64,000 bases of DNA from an uncultured Sphingomonadales bacterium. Its GTDB lineage: Bacteria; Pseudomonadota; Alphaproteobacteria; Sphingomonadales; Sphingomonadaceae. The translations under genes were made by a program, and so were the position numbers. Location: NCBI GenBank assembly GCA_903839675.1, contig CAIMDB010000028.1, positions 62,001 through 126,000 on the forward strand. The letters run 5' to 3'. Positions 22,668 to 31,704 of this stretch are shown in pieces (the first letter of the stretch is position 1; each line of letters opens with the position of its first letter). The notes beneath the pieces are model-generated. The model was not told the origin of the DNA. It saw nothing but the letters and a program-made list of their open reading frames with translations, and did no database searches.

Positions 22668-23803
22668 CAATATCCGTTCATCTTCGCCAGCTTGTCGGCG
22701 TGGAAATAAAGGTCGCCGAACACTTCGTTCAGCGCACGGTCCCGCTTCATATAAAGGCCGATGTCATAGGCATCGGTCATCCCCATGCCGCCATGCATCT
22801 GCACGCCTTCACGCACCGCAAGGTTGGTGGACTTGGCCGCCTTGGCCTTGGCGGCCGAGACGAACATCTCTCCACGCGGATCGCCATCGTCGAGCATCTG
22901 CTGTGCCTTGAGCACAATCGAGCGCGCGCCTTCCATTTCACCATAAAGATGCGCGGCGCGGTGCTGGAGTGCCTGAAACTCGCCGATGACTTTCCCAAAC
23001 TGCTTGCGCTGTTTGATGTAATCGAACGTCATGTCCATCGCGCCCGTGCCGACGCCGACCAGCTCTGCTGATGCGCCAAGTCGCCCGGCATTGAGCAGGG
23101 CGGTGAGCGGTGCCCATCCGGCATCGACTTCACCAATGACGGCATCGGCATCAACCTGCACGCCGTCGAGCGTCACGCGCGCTGACAGTGAGCTATCAAC
23201 CAGACGGTCCGCCTCGGCCGTGAGGCCAGCGGCATCGCGCGGCACGGCGAACAGGGTGATGCCAGCTTCCTCGCCAGCCGCTCCTGCCGTGCGCGCAGAG
23301 ACGAGCAGCAGGTCCGCCACATGGCCGTGGACGACAAAGGTCTTGGTGCCCGACAGCTTAAAGCCATTGCCGGAGCGTTCCGCCTTAAGTGCGGTCGCTG
23401 CCGGATTGTGTTTCTTGCCCTCTTCCAGCGCGAGACCGATCACAGCTTCACCGCCCGCGATTTTCGGGAACCATTGCCCGCGAATGTCCGCACTTGCCGA
23501 TTTCAGGGCTTCAACGGCTGCCACCGCGGTGGACAGGAACGGCGACTGCGTCAGATTGCGGCCAATTTCCTCAAGCACGATGCCGGCTTCAACATGGCCA
23601 AGGCCAAGTCCGCCTTCGGCTTCGGGAATGAGGATACCGTTCAGGCCCATCTCCGCAAATTGCGACCAGAGATCACGTGCAAAGCCGGTGGCGTCGTTGC
23701 TGTCCCGCAAAGAGCGGAGCTGCTTGATCGATCCGTTTTCGGCCAAGAAAGGCGCAACGCTGTCTTTCAGCATCGCCTGATCTTCAGTGTGGTACAGTCC
23801 CAT
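22667..23803 (-). CDS. Acyl-CoA dehydrogenase, subunit-like member 1
   Basis: A 378-residue flavoprotein of the ACAD superfamily: N-terminal helical domain (LNGILIPEAEGGLGLGHVEAGIVLEEIGR), a middle beta-domain (GNGFKLSGTKTFVVHGHVADLLLVSAR), and a C-terminal helical domain with FGKVIGEFQALQHRAAHLYGEMEGAR and VQMHGGMGMTDAYDIGLYMKR. The EGxKxxNPAA region replaces the usual TEPxxGSD. It lies 3 bp downstream of another ACAD gene. Adjacent unlike ACADs form alpha2beta2 enzymes in steroid side-chain oxidation, so a heteromer is plausible. Confidence 0.9.
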   Translation of the reverse strand: MGLYHTEDQAMLKDSVAPFLAENGSIKQLRSLRDSNDATGFARDLWSQFAEMGLNGILIPEAEGGLGLGHVEAGIVLEEIGRNLTQSPFLSTAVAAVEALKSASADIRGQWFPKIAGGEAVIGLALEEGKKHNPAATALKAERSGNGFKLSGTKTFVVHGHVADLLLVSARTAGAAGEEAGITLFAVPRDAAGLTAEADRLVDSSLSARVTLDGVQVDADAVIGEVDAGWAPLTALLNAGRLGASAELVGVGTGAMDMTFDYIKQRKQFGKVIGEFQALQHRAAHLYGEMEGARSIVLKAQQMLDDGDPRGEMFVSAAKAKAAKSTNLAVREGVQMHGGMGMTDAYDIGLYMKRDRALNEVFGDLYFHADKLAKMNGY

Positions 23804-23806
23804 CGA

Positions 23807-24970
23807 TTAGGCCCCCGGCATTTCGAGAATGCGTTTGGAGACGACGTTGAGCATGACTTCGCTCGTGCCGCCTTCGATGCTGTTCGCCTTGGTGCGCAGC
23901 CAAGCGCGTGGGCGGGTGCCGCCATTGGTGCGGGCACTTTCCCATTCCAGCGCATCAGAGCCACCGGCCGCCATCACGATTTCGTGACGCTTCTTGTTCA
24001 GTTCGGTCCCGACATACTTCATCAGGTTGGAATAAGCAGGATGTGCCCGACCGGTCTTCCATTCATCCATGAAGCGTTCCGAATGGGCGCGGAAGGCGAG
24101 GTTCTCGACCTCGAACATCGCCATTTCTGCGCGCAGTACGGGGTTGTCGTTGAGCACGTCGGCGTAGAAGGACCCGAGCGAGGCCATGCCGCCATCACCG
24201 CCCATGCCGGAGATCATCTCGCGCTCATGCCCGAGCAGATATTTGGCGACATCCCAACCGCGGTTCAGTTCGCCAACGATCTGGTGCTTGGGCACGGCGA
24301 CATTGTCGAAGAAGGTTTCGCAGAAGGGTGAGGCACCGGAGATCAGGAGGATCGGCTTGGTCGTCACGCCCGGTGTCGTCATATCGAACAACAGGAAGCT
24401 GATGCCTTGGTACTTGTCTTCCTTATTGGTCCGGACGAGGCAGAAGATCCAGTCGGCCTTGTCGGCATAGCTCGTCCAGATCTTCTGGCCGTTGACGACC
24501 CAATGGTCACCCTTGTCTTCGCCGAACGTCTGGAGCGAGACGAGGTCGGAGCCGGAGCCGGGCTCCGAATAGCCCTGACACCAGCGAATTTCACCGCGCG
24601 CGATCTGCGGCAGATAATGCAGCTTTTGTTCTTCGGTGCCAAACTTCAAAAGAGCCGGGCCAAGCATCCAGATGCCAAAGCTGTTGAGCGGAGACCGGCA
24701 ATTGAGCTTTGCCATTTCTTGGCGCAGTGCCTTGGTCTGTTCCGCCGAGAGTCCGCCTCCGCCATAAGCTTCTGGCCAGTCAGGCACAGTCCAGCCCTTG
24801 GCGGCCATGACATCCAGCCATTGCTTTTGCGCCGGCGACGAAAACACCCAGTTGCGGCCGCCCCAGCACACATCATCATCCCCCTTAACGGGCTGACGCA
24901 TTTCGGGCGGGCAATTTGCTTCCAACCAAGAACGGGCTTCCTTCCGGAAGGTGTCGAGATCTGTCATCAT
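23807..24970 (-). CDS. Acyl-CoA dehydrogenase, subunit-like member 2
   Basis: A 387-residue ACAD. WCQGYSEPGSGSDLVSLQT is the flavin-binding TEPxxGSD-type loop, KIWTSYADKADW the following strand, and the end has KANSIEGGTSEVMLNVVSKRIL. WPEAYGGGGLSAEQTKALRQEMAKLN is the substrate helix region, wide and polar as in members acting on bulky acyl-CoAs. First gene of a minus-strand operon that continues with the second ACAD, SDR and membrane protein. Operator word C lies 43 bp upstream, shared with the divergent SDR. Substrate unknown. Confidence 0.92.
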   Translation of the reverse strand: MMTDLDTFRKEARSWLEANCPPEMRQPVKGDDDVCWGGRNWVFSSPAQKQWLDVMAAKGWTVPDWPEAYGGGGLSAEQTKALRQEMAKLNCRSPLNSFGIWMLGPALLKFGTEEQKLHYLPQIARGEIRWCQGYSEPGSGSDLVSLQTFGEDKGDHWVVNGQKIWTSYADKADWIFCLVRTNKEDKYQGISFLLFDMTTPGVTTKPILLISGASPFCETFFDNVAVPKHQIVGELNRGWDVAKYLLGHEREMISGMGGDGGMASLGSFYADVLNDNPVLRAEMAMFEVENLAFRAHSERFMDEWKTGRAHPAYSNLMKYVGTELNKKRHEIVMAAGGSDALEWESARTNGGTRPRAWLRTKANSIEGGTSEVMLNVVSKRILEMPGA

Positions 24971-25012
24971 CGTCTCCTATTTCTGGCGTCCTGTCTAAGT
25001 CGGCAGCGCGGC

Positions 25013-25028
25013 TTTACGCAAGCGTCAA
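25013..25028. promoter_or_regulatory. Operator-like word C (TTTACGCAAGCGTCAA)
   Basis: Third related word, between divergent acyl-CoA dehydrogenase and SDR/transporter operons. A near-palindromic TTxACG-N4-CGTCAA arrangement. Confidence 0.5.
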
Positions 25029-25123
25029 CTGCCACATCCTGCTTTCCGTAGCGGAAGTTTCGAACGCGTTGACCAAGCCGCTTCGGCCAGACAGGATGAT
25101 ACCCAAAGACATAGGAGAGAGAC

Positions 25124-25969
25124 ATGAGATTCGCAGGCAAAACGGTTGTCATTACAGGCGCCGCATCAGGCATTGGCAAGGCGACCTGCCTGCTGTTCGC
25201 GTCGGAAGGCGCCACCGTCATCGCAGGTGACATTGACGCGACAGGCGGCGAGGAACTGGCCGCGACCTCCAATGGCAAAATCTTCTTCAAGCAAACCGAT
25301 GTGTGCAACACTGCCGACATCAAAGCGTTGATGGATTTCGCCGCTGAAAAAACGGGCGGCATCGACGTTGTCTTCAACAATGCGGGCGCAGGTGGCGACA
25401 AGGCCCCCATTGAAGAAATCGAGCCTGAAGGCTGGGACCGGACGATGGACCTGCTCCTGCGGTCCGTCGCGATGGGCGTGCGCTATGCCGTGCCCCACAT
25501 GATCGGCCGTGAAGGCGCCGCCATCGTCAACACGGCAAGTGTCGCAGGCCTTGGTGCGGGCTATTCGCCGACGGCTTATGCGGTTGCGAAATGCGGCGTC
25601 ATCCACCTGACCAAGGTCGGCGCGACTGATCTGGCCAAGCACAACATCCGCATGAATGCGATCTGCCCCGGCTTCATCCAGACGAACATCTTTGCGTCGT
25701 CGATGGACGTGCCAGAGGAGAAGCGCGACGAAGCCAACAAGATCATCTGGGAAATTGCGAACCACACCCAGCCCGTAAAGCGCGGCGGCAGGCCCGACGA
25801 CATTGCGAACATGGTCGCGTTTCTTGCCTCGAAAGAAGCAGGCTTCATCACAGGCGCGCACTTCGTCGTCGATGGCGGCATCACCACAGGCCAGCCGCAC
25901 AGCTGGAACCCAGAGGCGCCCGGCCTGTTCGACGCCTTGCAAGCTTATGTGGATGCGCCGCAAGGATGA
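25124..25969 (+). CDS. Short-chain dehydrogenase
   Basis: A 281-residue SDR. TGAASGIGKATC is the glycine motif and GDIDATGG has an aspartate that favours NAD. FNNAGAGG follows, then NTASVAGLGAGYSPTAYAVAKCGV with Ser, Tyr and Lys. The ~15-residue extension after the usual DGGxTxG end (PHSWNPEAPGLFDALQAYVDAP) is unusual. GGAGAG upstream. It overlaps the transporter gene by ATGA. Probably oxidises a hydroxyl group on a CoA thioester or free alcohol of the imported substrate. Confidence 0.9.
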   Translation: MRFAGKTVVITGAASGIGKATCLLFASEGATVIAGDIDATGGEELAATSNGKIFFKQTDVCNTADIKALMDFAAEKTGGIDVVFNNAGAGGDKAPIEEIEPEGWDRTMDLLLRSVAMGVRYAVPHMIGREGAAIVNTASVAGLGAGYSPTAYAVAKCGVIHLTKVGATDLAKHNIRMNAICPGFIQTNIFASSMDVPEEKRDEANKIIWEIANHTQPVKRGGRPDDIANMVAFLASKEAGFITGAHFVVDGGITTGQPHSWNPEAPGLFDALQAYVDAPQG

Positions 25970-27402
25970 ACACCCCAGTTGAGGACAAGCTTCCGCTCCG
26001 GCTGAAGCTTGTCCACGGCATGGGCAGCATTGCCTATGGCGTAAAAGACAACGGCTTTTCGACTTTCCTCCTCCTGTTTTACAATCAGGTGCTGGGGCTG
26101 GAAGCGACGTTGGTTTCAGCAGCGCTCATGCTCGCGCTGTTCATCGACGCGTTTATCGACCCCATTGTCGGGCATATGAGCGATCGGACATATACGCGCT
26201 GGGGCAAGCGCCTGCCCTGGCTTTACATCGCGCCCATCCCGCTCGGCTTTGCCTGGCTGTTGCTCTGGTCCCCGCCAGAAGGCGCGCACGGCCATATCTT
26301 CCTTTATCTCGTCTCCACGGCGGTTCTGGTCCGCGCGCTTGTCTCCTGCTGCGAAGTCCCTTCCGTTGCGCTCGTGCCTGAGTTGACCCGCGATTATGAT
26401 GAGCGGACCGGGCTGATGCGGTTCCGCTACCTCTTTGCTTGGGGTGGCGGGTTGTTGATGCTGTTTCTGGCCTATGGTGTTTTCCTGAAACCCGATGCGG
26501 GACATGCCGTTGGCCAGCTCAACCCGGAAGGCTATTGGAATTACGGGCTCTTCGGCGGGCTTCTCATTGCGCTGACCGTGCTGTTATCCGCAGCAGGGCA
26601 GCACAAGCGCGTCGCGCGCCTGCCCGATGTCCGCCCTGTTCCGACCAGTGTCAGTCACGCGTTCCAAGAAATCAGGGAATCGCTGTCCAATCGCGCCTTC
26701 CTCATTTTTGCCTTGGCTGCGGGCCTTGCCGTCATCAGCCAGGGCACGACCTTTTCGATTTCCAACTATCTCTATCTCTATGTCTGGCAGTTCAACCAGA
26801 CCGCGTTCGGCTTTTATCCTGTAGTTCTTTTCTTGAGTGTGGTCGCCGCCTTCTTCCTCGTCATTCCGCTCAACCGCAGGTGGGACAAGCCCCATACCGC
26901 CGCTTACGCAGCGATCGCCGGCGTGATCTTATGGATCGCCCCTTTTCTGCTGCGGTTGGTTGATCTCTGGCCGGAGATTGGGTCAACGGCCTCGACGCTC
27001 GGCGTGTTTGCCTTCTTTTTCCTTGCCAACGCCCTTGGGGTGACGGTGATGATCTCCGCCTCATCGATGATTGCCGACATTGTCGAAGACGCACAGGTCA
27101 AGACAGGCAGACGCACCGAGGGCATTTTCTTCGCCGGCAATTTCTTCATCCAGAAGTGCGCAACAGGCGTCGGTATCTTCATTTCCGGCATGATCATCAG
27201 CTGGGCAGGGCTTTCAACACAAACAGCCCCCAGCGCCGTTGCACCGGAGGTCATTGACCGGCTGACCACCGCCTACATCATCATGGTGGCGGTGCTTGCC
27301 GTGCTTTCCGCCGTTGTTTTTGCGCGCTTTCCCATCCGCCGTGATGACCATGAAGCACGCGTGCGCCAGCTTGACGCTGCGGCAGGTTTAAAAGGCGATT
27401 GA
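25966..27402 (+). CDS. MFS transporter of the GPH (glycoside/cation symporter) family
   Basis: A 478-residue protein with 12 hydrophobic segments. FIDPIVGHMSDRTYTRWGKRLPW is the GPH-family loop 2-3 signature, EDAQVKTGRRTEGIFFAGNFFIQK is the loop 10-11 signature, and FSISNYLYLYVWQF lies mid-protein. Members import glycosides, and in sphingomonads many sit in catabolic clusters for other organic compounds. It starts inside the stop of the SDR gene. Here it may import the acid or alcohol that the cluster degrades. Confidence 0.9.
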   Translation: MNTPVEDKLPLRLKLVHGMGSIAYGVKDNGFSTFLLLFYNQVLGLEATLVSAALMLALFIDAFIDPIVGHMSDRTYTRWGKRLPWLYIAPIPLGFAWLLLWSPPEGAHGHIFLYLVSTAVLVRALVSCCEVPSVALVPELTRDYDERTGLMRFRYLFAWGGGLLMLFLAYGVFLKPDAGHAVGQLNPEGYWNYGLFGGLLIALTVLLSAAGQHKRVARLPDVRPVPTSVSHAFQEIRESLSNRAFLIFALAAGLAVISQGTTFSISNYLYLYVWQFNQTAFGFYPVVLFLSVVAAFFLVIPLNRRWDKPHTAAYAAIAGVILWIAPFLLRLVDLWPEIGSTASTLGVFAFFFLANALGVTVMISASSMIADIVEDAQVKTGRRTEGIFFAGNFFIQKCATGVGIFISGMIISWAGLSTQTAPSAVAPEVIDRLTTAYIIMVAVLAVLSAVVFARFPIRRDDHEARVRQLDAAAGLKGD

Positions 27403-27434
27403 AGGGGCTGGAAAACCACTCCGAAAGCTGACAG

Positions 27435-27449
27435 TGACGTAAACGTAAA
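27435..27449. promoter_or_regulatory. Operator-like word D (TGACGTAAACGTAAA)
   Basis: Fourth related word, the reverse complement form of TTTACGTTTACGTCA, 20 bp upstream of the acyl-CoA dehydrogenase start at 27470. Position suggests repression or activation of the long operon 27470-35728. Confidence 0.6.
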
Positions 27450-27469
27450 CATAGAAGAGGACGACTCAG

Positions 27470-28753
27470 ATGGACTTCACCCTCACCGAGCGCGAGAGCT
27501 ATTGGCGTGACCGCGTAAAAAATCACATCGATCAGTATATCCGCCCCCGGGTGAAGGATTATTACGCGGAGCAGGCCACCGGCGAGCGCTGGAAGGTCCT
27601 CCAAGTCATTGAAGAAGAAAAGAAGCGCGCCAAGGCCGCCGGCATCTGGAACCTCTTTATGCCCCCCGTCGGTGCCAATCCGCATGTCGACACCACGGTC
27701 GAATTTGACGGCCCGATGCTGACCAACGTTGAATATGCCCTGTGCGCCGAAGAAATGGGCCGCGTCGGCATGTCGTCGGAAATCTTCAACTGCGCAGCGC
27801 CCGACACGGGCAATATGGAAGTGCTCAACCGTTACGGCACAGCCGAGCAGAAAAAGCAGTGGCTGATCCCGCTGATGAACGGTGAAATCCGCTCTGCCTT
27901 CCTGATGACCGAGCCATTCGTCGCCTCATCCGATGCCACGAACATCGAAACGCGCATCACGCGCGATGGCGACCATTATGTGATCAACGGTCGCAAATGG
28001 TGGTCCTCGGGTCTGGGTGACCCGCGCTGCAAGATCGCAATTGTCATGGGCAAGACTGATCTTGGCGCCAAGCGCCATCAGCAGCAGTCGCAGATCCTGA
28101 TGCCTATCGACACACCCGGTGTGAACATCCTGCGCCATCTGCCGGTGTTTGGATATGACGATGCACCGCATGGCCATATGGAAGTCGAACTGAAGGACGT
28201 CCGCGTTCCGGCCGAAAACATTCTCTATGGCGAAGGCCGCGGCTTTGAAATCGCGCAGGGCCGCCTTGGACCGGGCCGTATTCACCACTGCATGCGCACC
28301 ATCGGCGTCGCCGAAGAAGCGCTTGAAAAGATGTGCCGCCGCCTCACCTCGCGCGTCGCCTTTGGCAAGACCATTGCCGAACAGACCGTCTGGCATGAGC
28401 GCATTGCCCGCGCCCGTATCGATCTGGAAATGACACGCCTGCTCTGCCTGAAGGCGGCGCAGATGATGGACACAGTCGGTAACAAGGCCGCCGCAGCCGA
28501 AATCGCCATGATCAAGGTGCAAGCACCCAACATGGCGCTCAAGATCATCGACGACGCCATTCAGGCGCATGGCGGTGGCGGTGTTTCCGAAGACTATGGC
28601 TTGGCCTCCGCTTGGGCACATCAGCGCACCTTGCGTCTCGCCGACGGTCCGGATGAAGTCCACAACCGCTCCATCGCCCGGCTTGAGCTCGGCAAATATG
28701 GCGCGGAACGTCCGCATGAAGTCTCGTCGGGCGATCTGGCGGCCACACGATGA
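27470..28753 (+). CDS. Acyl-CoA dehydrogenase, ACAD10/11-like
   Basis: A 427-residue ACAD, longer than the classic ~380. [20 protein letters not shown] replaces TEPxxGSD and is the form seen in ACAD10/ACAD11. [22 protein letters not shown] and [14 protein letters not shown] are also ACAD11-type. [43 protein letters not shown] is its C-terminal motif. In that group the enzyme acts with an APH-type kinase on 4-hydroxyacyl-CoA (via the phosphate) and gives the 2-enoyl-CoA. A kinase gene follows two genes downstream. Heads a long operon and overlaps the alcohol dehydrogenase gene by ATGA. Confidence 0.92.
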   Translation: MDFTLTERESYWRDRVKNHIDQYIRPRVKDYYAEQATGERWKVLQVIEEEKKRAKAAGIWNLFMPPVGANPHVDTTVEFDGPMLTNVEYALCAEEMGRVGMSSEIFNCAAPDTGNMEVLNRYGTAEQKKQWLIPLMNGEIRSAFLMTEPFVASSDATNIETRITRDGDHYVINGRKWWSSGLGDPRCKIAIVMGKTDLGAKRHQQQSQILMPIDTPGVNILRHLPVFGYDDAPHGHMEVELKDVRVPAENILYGEGRGFEIAQGRLGPGRIHHCMRTIGVAEEALEKMCRRLTSRVAFGKTIAEQTVWHERIARARIDLEMTRLLCLKAAQMMDTVGNKAAAAEIAMIKVQAPNMALKIIDDAIQAHGGGGVSEDYGLASAWAHQRTLRLADGPDEVHNRSIARLELGKYGAERPHEVSSGDLAATR

Positions 28754-29838
28754 AGGCCGCGGTCCTCATCCAGCCGGGCAGCCCGTTGGAGATCGAAGAG
28801 CTTTCGATCTCCAACCCCGGTCCACATGAAGTCCTGATCCGGACGGCCGCCTGCGGGCTGTGCCATTCGGACCTGCACTTCATCGACGGCGCTTATCCGC
28901 ATCCGCTTCCGGCTGTTCCCGGCCATGAAGCCGCAGGGATTGTCGAAGCCGTTGGCAGCGAAGTCCGCACCGTCAAGGTCGGCGATGCTGTCGTCACCTG
29001 CCTGTCGGCCTTCTGCGGACATTGCGAATATTGCGTCACCGGACGCATGTCGCTCTGCCTTGGCGGGGAAACGCGTCGCAGCCCCAAGGATGCACCGCGC
29101 CTGAGCCGCGCTGACGGTTCGGTGGTCAACCAGATGCTCAACCTGTCGGCTTTTGCCGAACAGATGCTCATCCACGAACATGCCTGTGTGAAGATTGATC
29201 CGGACATGCCGCTGGACCGTGCCGCCGTCATCGGCTGCGCTGTGACAACGGGTGCAGGCGCGATCTTCAACGCCTGCAAGCTCACGCCGGGTGAAACCGT
29301 CACAGTCGTCGGCTGTGGCGGGGTGGGCTTGGCTACCATCAACGCGGCCAAGATCGCAGGGGCTGGACGCATTATCGCGGCAGACCCGATCCCTGAAAAA
29401 CGGGCGCTTGCGCTCAAGCTTGGGGCAACCGACGTCATTGATGCAACCGCCGAAGGCGCTGCCGCCCAGATCATCGAAATGACCAAGGGCGGCGTTGACC
29501 ATGCGATTGAAGCGGTTGGGCGTCCAGCCTCCGCCAATCTGGCGGTCAGCGTGCTGCGGCGCGGTGGTACCGCCACAATCCTCGGCATGATGCCGCTGGC
29601 TGAAAAGGTTGGCCTGTCCGCGATGGATCTGTTGTCGGGCAAGAAGCTGCAGGGTGCGATCATGGGCGGCAACCGCTTCCCCGTGGACATCCCGCGTCTG
29701 GTTGACTTCTACCTGCGCGGCTTGCTCGACCTCGATAGCATCATTGCGGAAACCATTCCGCTGTCGGGCATCAACGAGGGCTTTGAAAAGATGAAGAAGG
29801 GCGATTCCGCAAGAAGCGTGATCGTATTCGATCAATGA
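28750..29838 (+). CDS. Zinc-dependent alcohol dehydrogenase
   Basis: A 362-residue MDR-family enzyme. [12 protein letters not shown] follows the catalytic zinc ligand Cys in CGLCHSD. The structural zinc lobe [16 protein letters not shown] has four cysteines. [14 protein letters not shown] is the cofactor motif, followed by AADPIPEKR, where aspartate implies NAD. It is close to class III-like and aryl/terpene alcohol dehydrogenases of sphingomonads. It is translationally coupled to both neighbours (ATGA on each side), so it works with the ACAD and the kinase, for example by oxidising the terminal alcohol of the substrate. Confidence 0.92.
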   Translation: MKAAVLIQPGSPLEIEELSISNPGPHEVLIRTAACGLCHSDLHFIDGAYPHPLPAVPGHEAAGIVEAVGSEVRTVKVGDAVVTCLSAFCGHCEYCVTGRMSLCLGGETRRSPKDAPRLSRADGSVVNQMLNLSAFAEQMLIHEHACVKIDPDMPLDRAAVIGCAVTTGAGAIFNACKLTPGETVTVVGCGGVGLATINAAKIAGAGRIIAADPIPEKRALALKLGATDVIDATAEGAAAQIIEMTKGGVDHAIEAVGRPASANLAVSVLRRGGTATILGMMPLAEKVGLSAMDLLSGKKLQGAIMGGNRFPVDIPRLVDFYLRGLLDLDSIIAETIPLSGINEGFEKMKKGDSARSVIVFDQ

Positions 29839-30911
29839 CCGAAGCGATAGACGCACAGACCGCTTTTTCGGGCGTGACGAAGGCAGAGGGCGTCGACGCG
29901 CTGGATGAGGTAAAGCTGACGGCGTGGATGGCGGAAAACGTCGCCGGATTTGAAGGCCCGCTAGAGGTCTTCAAATTCGCCGGTGGCCAATCGAACCCGA
30001 CCTATCGCATCAACGCGAAGAGCGGGTCTTACGTGCTGCGCCGCAAGCCGCTTGGCCAGTTGCTGCCCAGCGCCCATGCGGTGGATCGGGAATTCAAGGT
30101 GATCGCAGGGCTTCACCCCACCGGCTTTCCGGTGGCCAAGCCTTACGGCCTCTGCACCGATGACAGCGTAATCGGCAGCTGGTTTTATGTCATGAGCATG
30201 GTGGAAGGTCGGACGATCTGGGATGGCGCCATGCCCGGCGCAACGCCCGAATTCCGCCGCGCGACTTATGAAGCGATGATCGATACGCTAGCTGCGTTGC
30301 ACAACACCAGCATCGAGTCAGCCAACCTCTCCGATTTCGGAAAGCCCGGCAATTATTTCGGCCGTCAGGTTGACCGGTGGACCAAGCAGTACCGACTGTC
30401 AGAAACTGAACATATGCCGGTGATGGAACGCCTCATTGAGTGGCTGCCCGCGACCCTGCCTGAACAGACGCGCACTTCGGTTGTCCATGGGGATTACCGC
30501 ATCGACAACATGATCTTCGCGCCTGAAGAGGCCAAGGTCATCGCTGTGCTTGATTGGGAACTCTCGACGCTGGGCGATCCATTGTCTGACTTCACCTACG
30601 TCGCCATGGCTTGGGTCACGGACAATGGCGGCCGGTCTGGCGTGCAGGATCTGGACCGCAAGGCGCTTGGCATCCCTGAACTCGACGAGATGGTCGAACG
30701 CTATTGCGCGGCCACAGGGCGCGACGGGGTGCCAGACATGAACTGGTACTTTGCCTATAACTTCTTCCGTCTGGCAGGCATCATTCAGGGCATCAAGAAG
30801 CGCGTCATCGACGGCACGGCCAATTCTGCGCATGCCAAAACCATGTCGGAACGTGTGCTGCCACTTGCCGAAGCGGCTTGGGACTTTGCAGTCAAAGCAG
30901 GCGCTAAATAA
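29835..30911 (+). CDS. APH-family phosphotransferase (ACAD10/11 kinase-like)
   Basis: A 358-residue aminoglycoside-phosphotransferase-fold kinase. KFAGGQSNPTYRI is the nucleotide loop and YVLRRKPLGQLLPSAHAVDREFKVI the lysine strand. SVVHGDYRIDNMIF carries the catalytic HGDxxxxN, and AVLDWELSTLGDPLSDFTYV the metal-binding aspartate. GQLLPSAHAVDREF and DWE(L/M)(S/A)TLGDP define the ACAD10/11-N and LvaA group, which phosphorylates the 4-hydroxyl of 4-hydroxyacyl-CoA. Overlap with the dehydrogenase gene by ATGA supports joint action. Confidence 0.9.
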   Translation: MTEAIDAQTAFSGVTKAEGVDALDEVKLTAWMAENVAGFEGPLEVFKFAGGQSNPTYRINAKSGSYVLRRKPLGQLLPSAHAVDREFKVIAGLHPTGFPVAKPYGLCTDDSVIGSWFYVMSMVEGRTIWDGAMPGATPEFRRATYEAMIDTLAALHNTSIESANLSDFGKPGNYFGRQVDRWTKQYRLSETEHMPVMERLIEWLPATLPEQTRTSVVHGDYRIDNMIFAPEEAKVIAVLDWELSTLGDPLSDFTYVAMAWVTDNGGRSGVQDLDRKALGIPELDEMVERYCAATGRDGVPDMNWYFAYNFFRLAGIIQGIKKRVIDGTANSAHAKTMSERVLPLAEAAWDFAVKAGAK

Positions 30912-30929
30912 CGATAAAAGGAGAGAGCC

Positions 30930-31703
30930 ATGTCGCTGTTTGACATGACCGGACAAGTTGCGCTCATCACGGGGTCGTCGCGCGGGATTGGCAAGGCCAT
31001 TGCCGAGGAAATGGCCGTGCACGGCGCCAAGGTCGTCATTTCCAGCCGCAAGCAGGATGCCTGCGATGCCGTGGCCGCCGAAATCAACGCCCGTCATGGT
31101 GCAGGCACCGCAATTGCCGTGGCGGCCAACATTTCGGCGAAGGACGCGCTTCAGAACCTTGTCGATGAAACGCGGAAAGCCTTTGGTAAAGTGACAGCGC
31201 TTGTCTGCAATGCCGCATCCAACCCCTATTATGGCCCGGCGGCCGGGATTGCGGATGATCAATTCCGCAAGATCATGGACAACAACATCCTGTCCAACCA
31301 CTGGCTGATCAACATGGTTGCGCCGGAGATGATGGAACGCGGTGAAGGCTCCGTGACGATCGTCTCGTCCATCGGCGGGCTCAAGGGCTCAACCGTCATT
31401 GGCGCCTATTGCATCTCCAAAGCCGCTGACATGCAGATGGCACGCAACATGGCGGACGAATATGGCCCGAAGGGCGTGCGGGTGAACTGCATCGCGCCGG
31501 GCCTCATCCGCACCGACTTTGCCAAAGCGCTCTGGGAAAATCCGGACACCTTGGCCCGGTCCACAGCCCGGTCCCCGCTGCGCCGTATTGGCGAACCGGA
31601 AGAAATTGCAGGCGCTGCTGTATTCCTCGCCTCGCGCGCCGGGGCATTCACCACGGGCCAGACCTTCGTCATCGACGGCGGCCAGACGATTAGCGGAGGT
31701 TGA
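30930..31703 (+). CDS. Short-chain dehydrogenase (DHRS4/FabG-like)
   Basis: A 257-residue [15 protein letters not shown] is the glycine motif, then SSRKQDACD (basic, NADP type), [10 protein letters not shown] instead of NNAG, and [21 protein letters not shown] with Ser, Tyr and Lys. CNAA(x)NPYYGP is diagnostic for DHRS4-like and LvaD-like SDRs associated with hydroxyacyl chemistry. A GGAGAG ribosome site lies just upstream. Follows the kinase gene by 18 bp in the same operon. Confidence 0.92.
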   Translation: MSLFDMTGQVALITGSSRGIGKAIAEEMAVHGAKVVISSRKQDACDAVAAEINARHGAGTAIAVAANISAKDALQNLVDETRKAFGKVTALVCNAASNPYYGPAAGIADDQFRKIMDNNILSNHWLINMVAPEMMERGEGSVTIVSSIGGLKGSTVIGAYCISKAADMQMARNMADEYGPKGVRVNCIAPGLIRTDFAKALWENPDTLARSTARSPLRRIGEPEEIAGAAVFLASRAGAFTTGQTFVIDGGQTISGG

Positions 31704-31704
31704 T

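Noticed and set aside
28621-29856. 411-codon minus-strand open frame
   Set aside because: Complete antisense of the alcohol dehydrogenase gene; composition typical of a GC-rich shadow frame.
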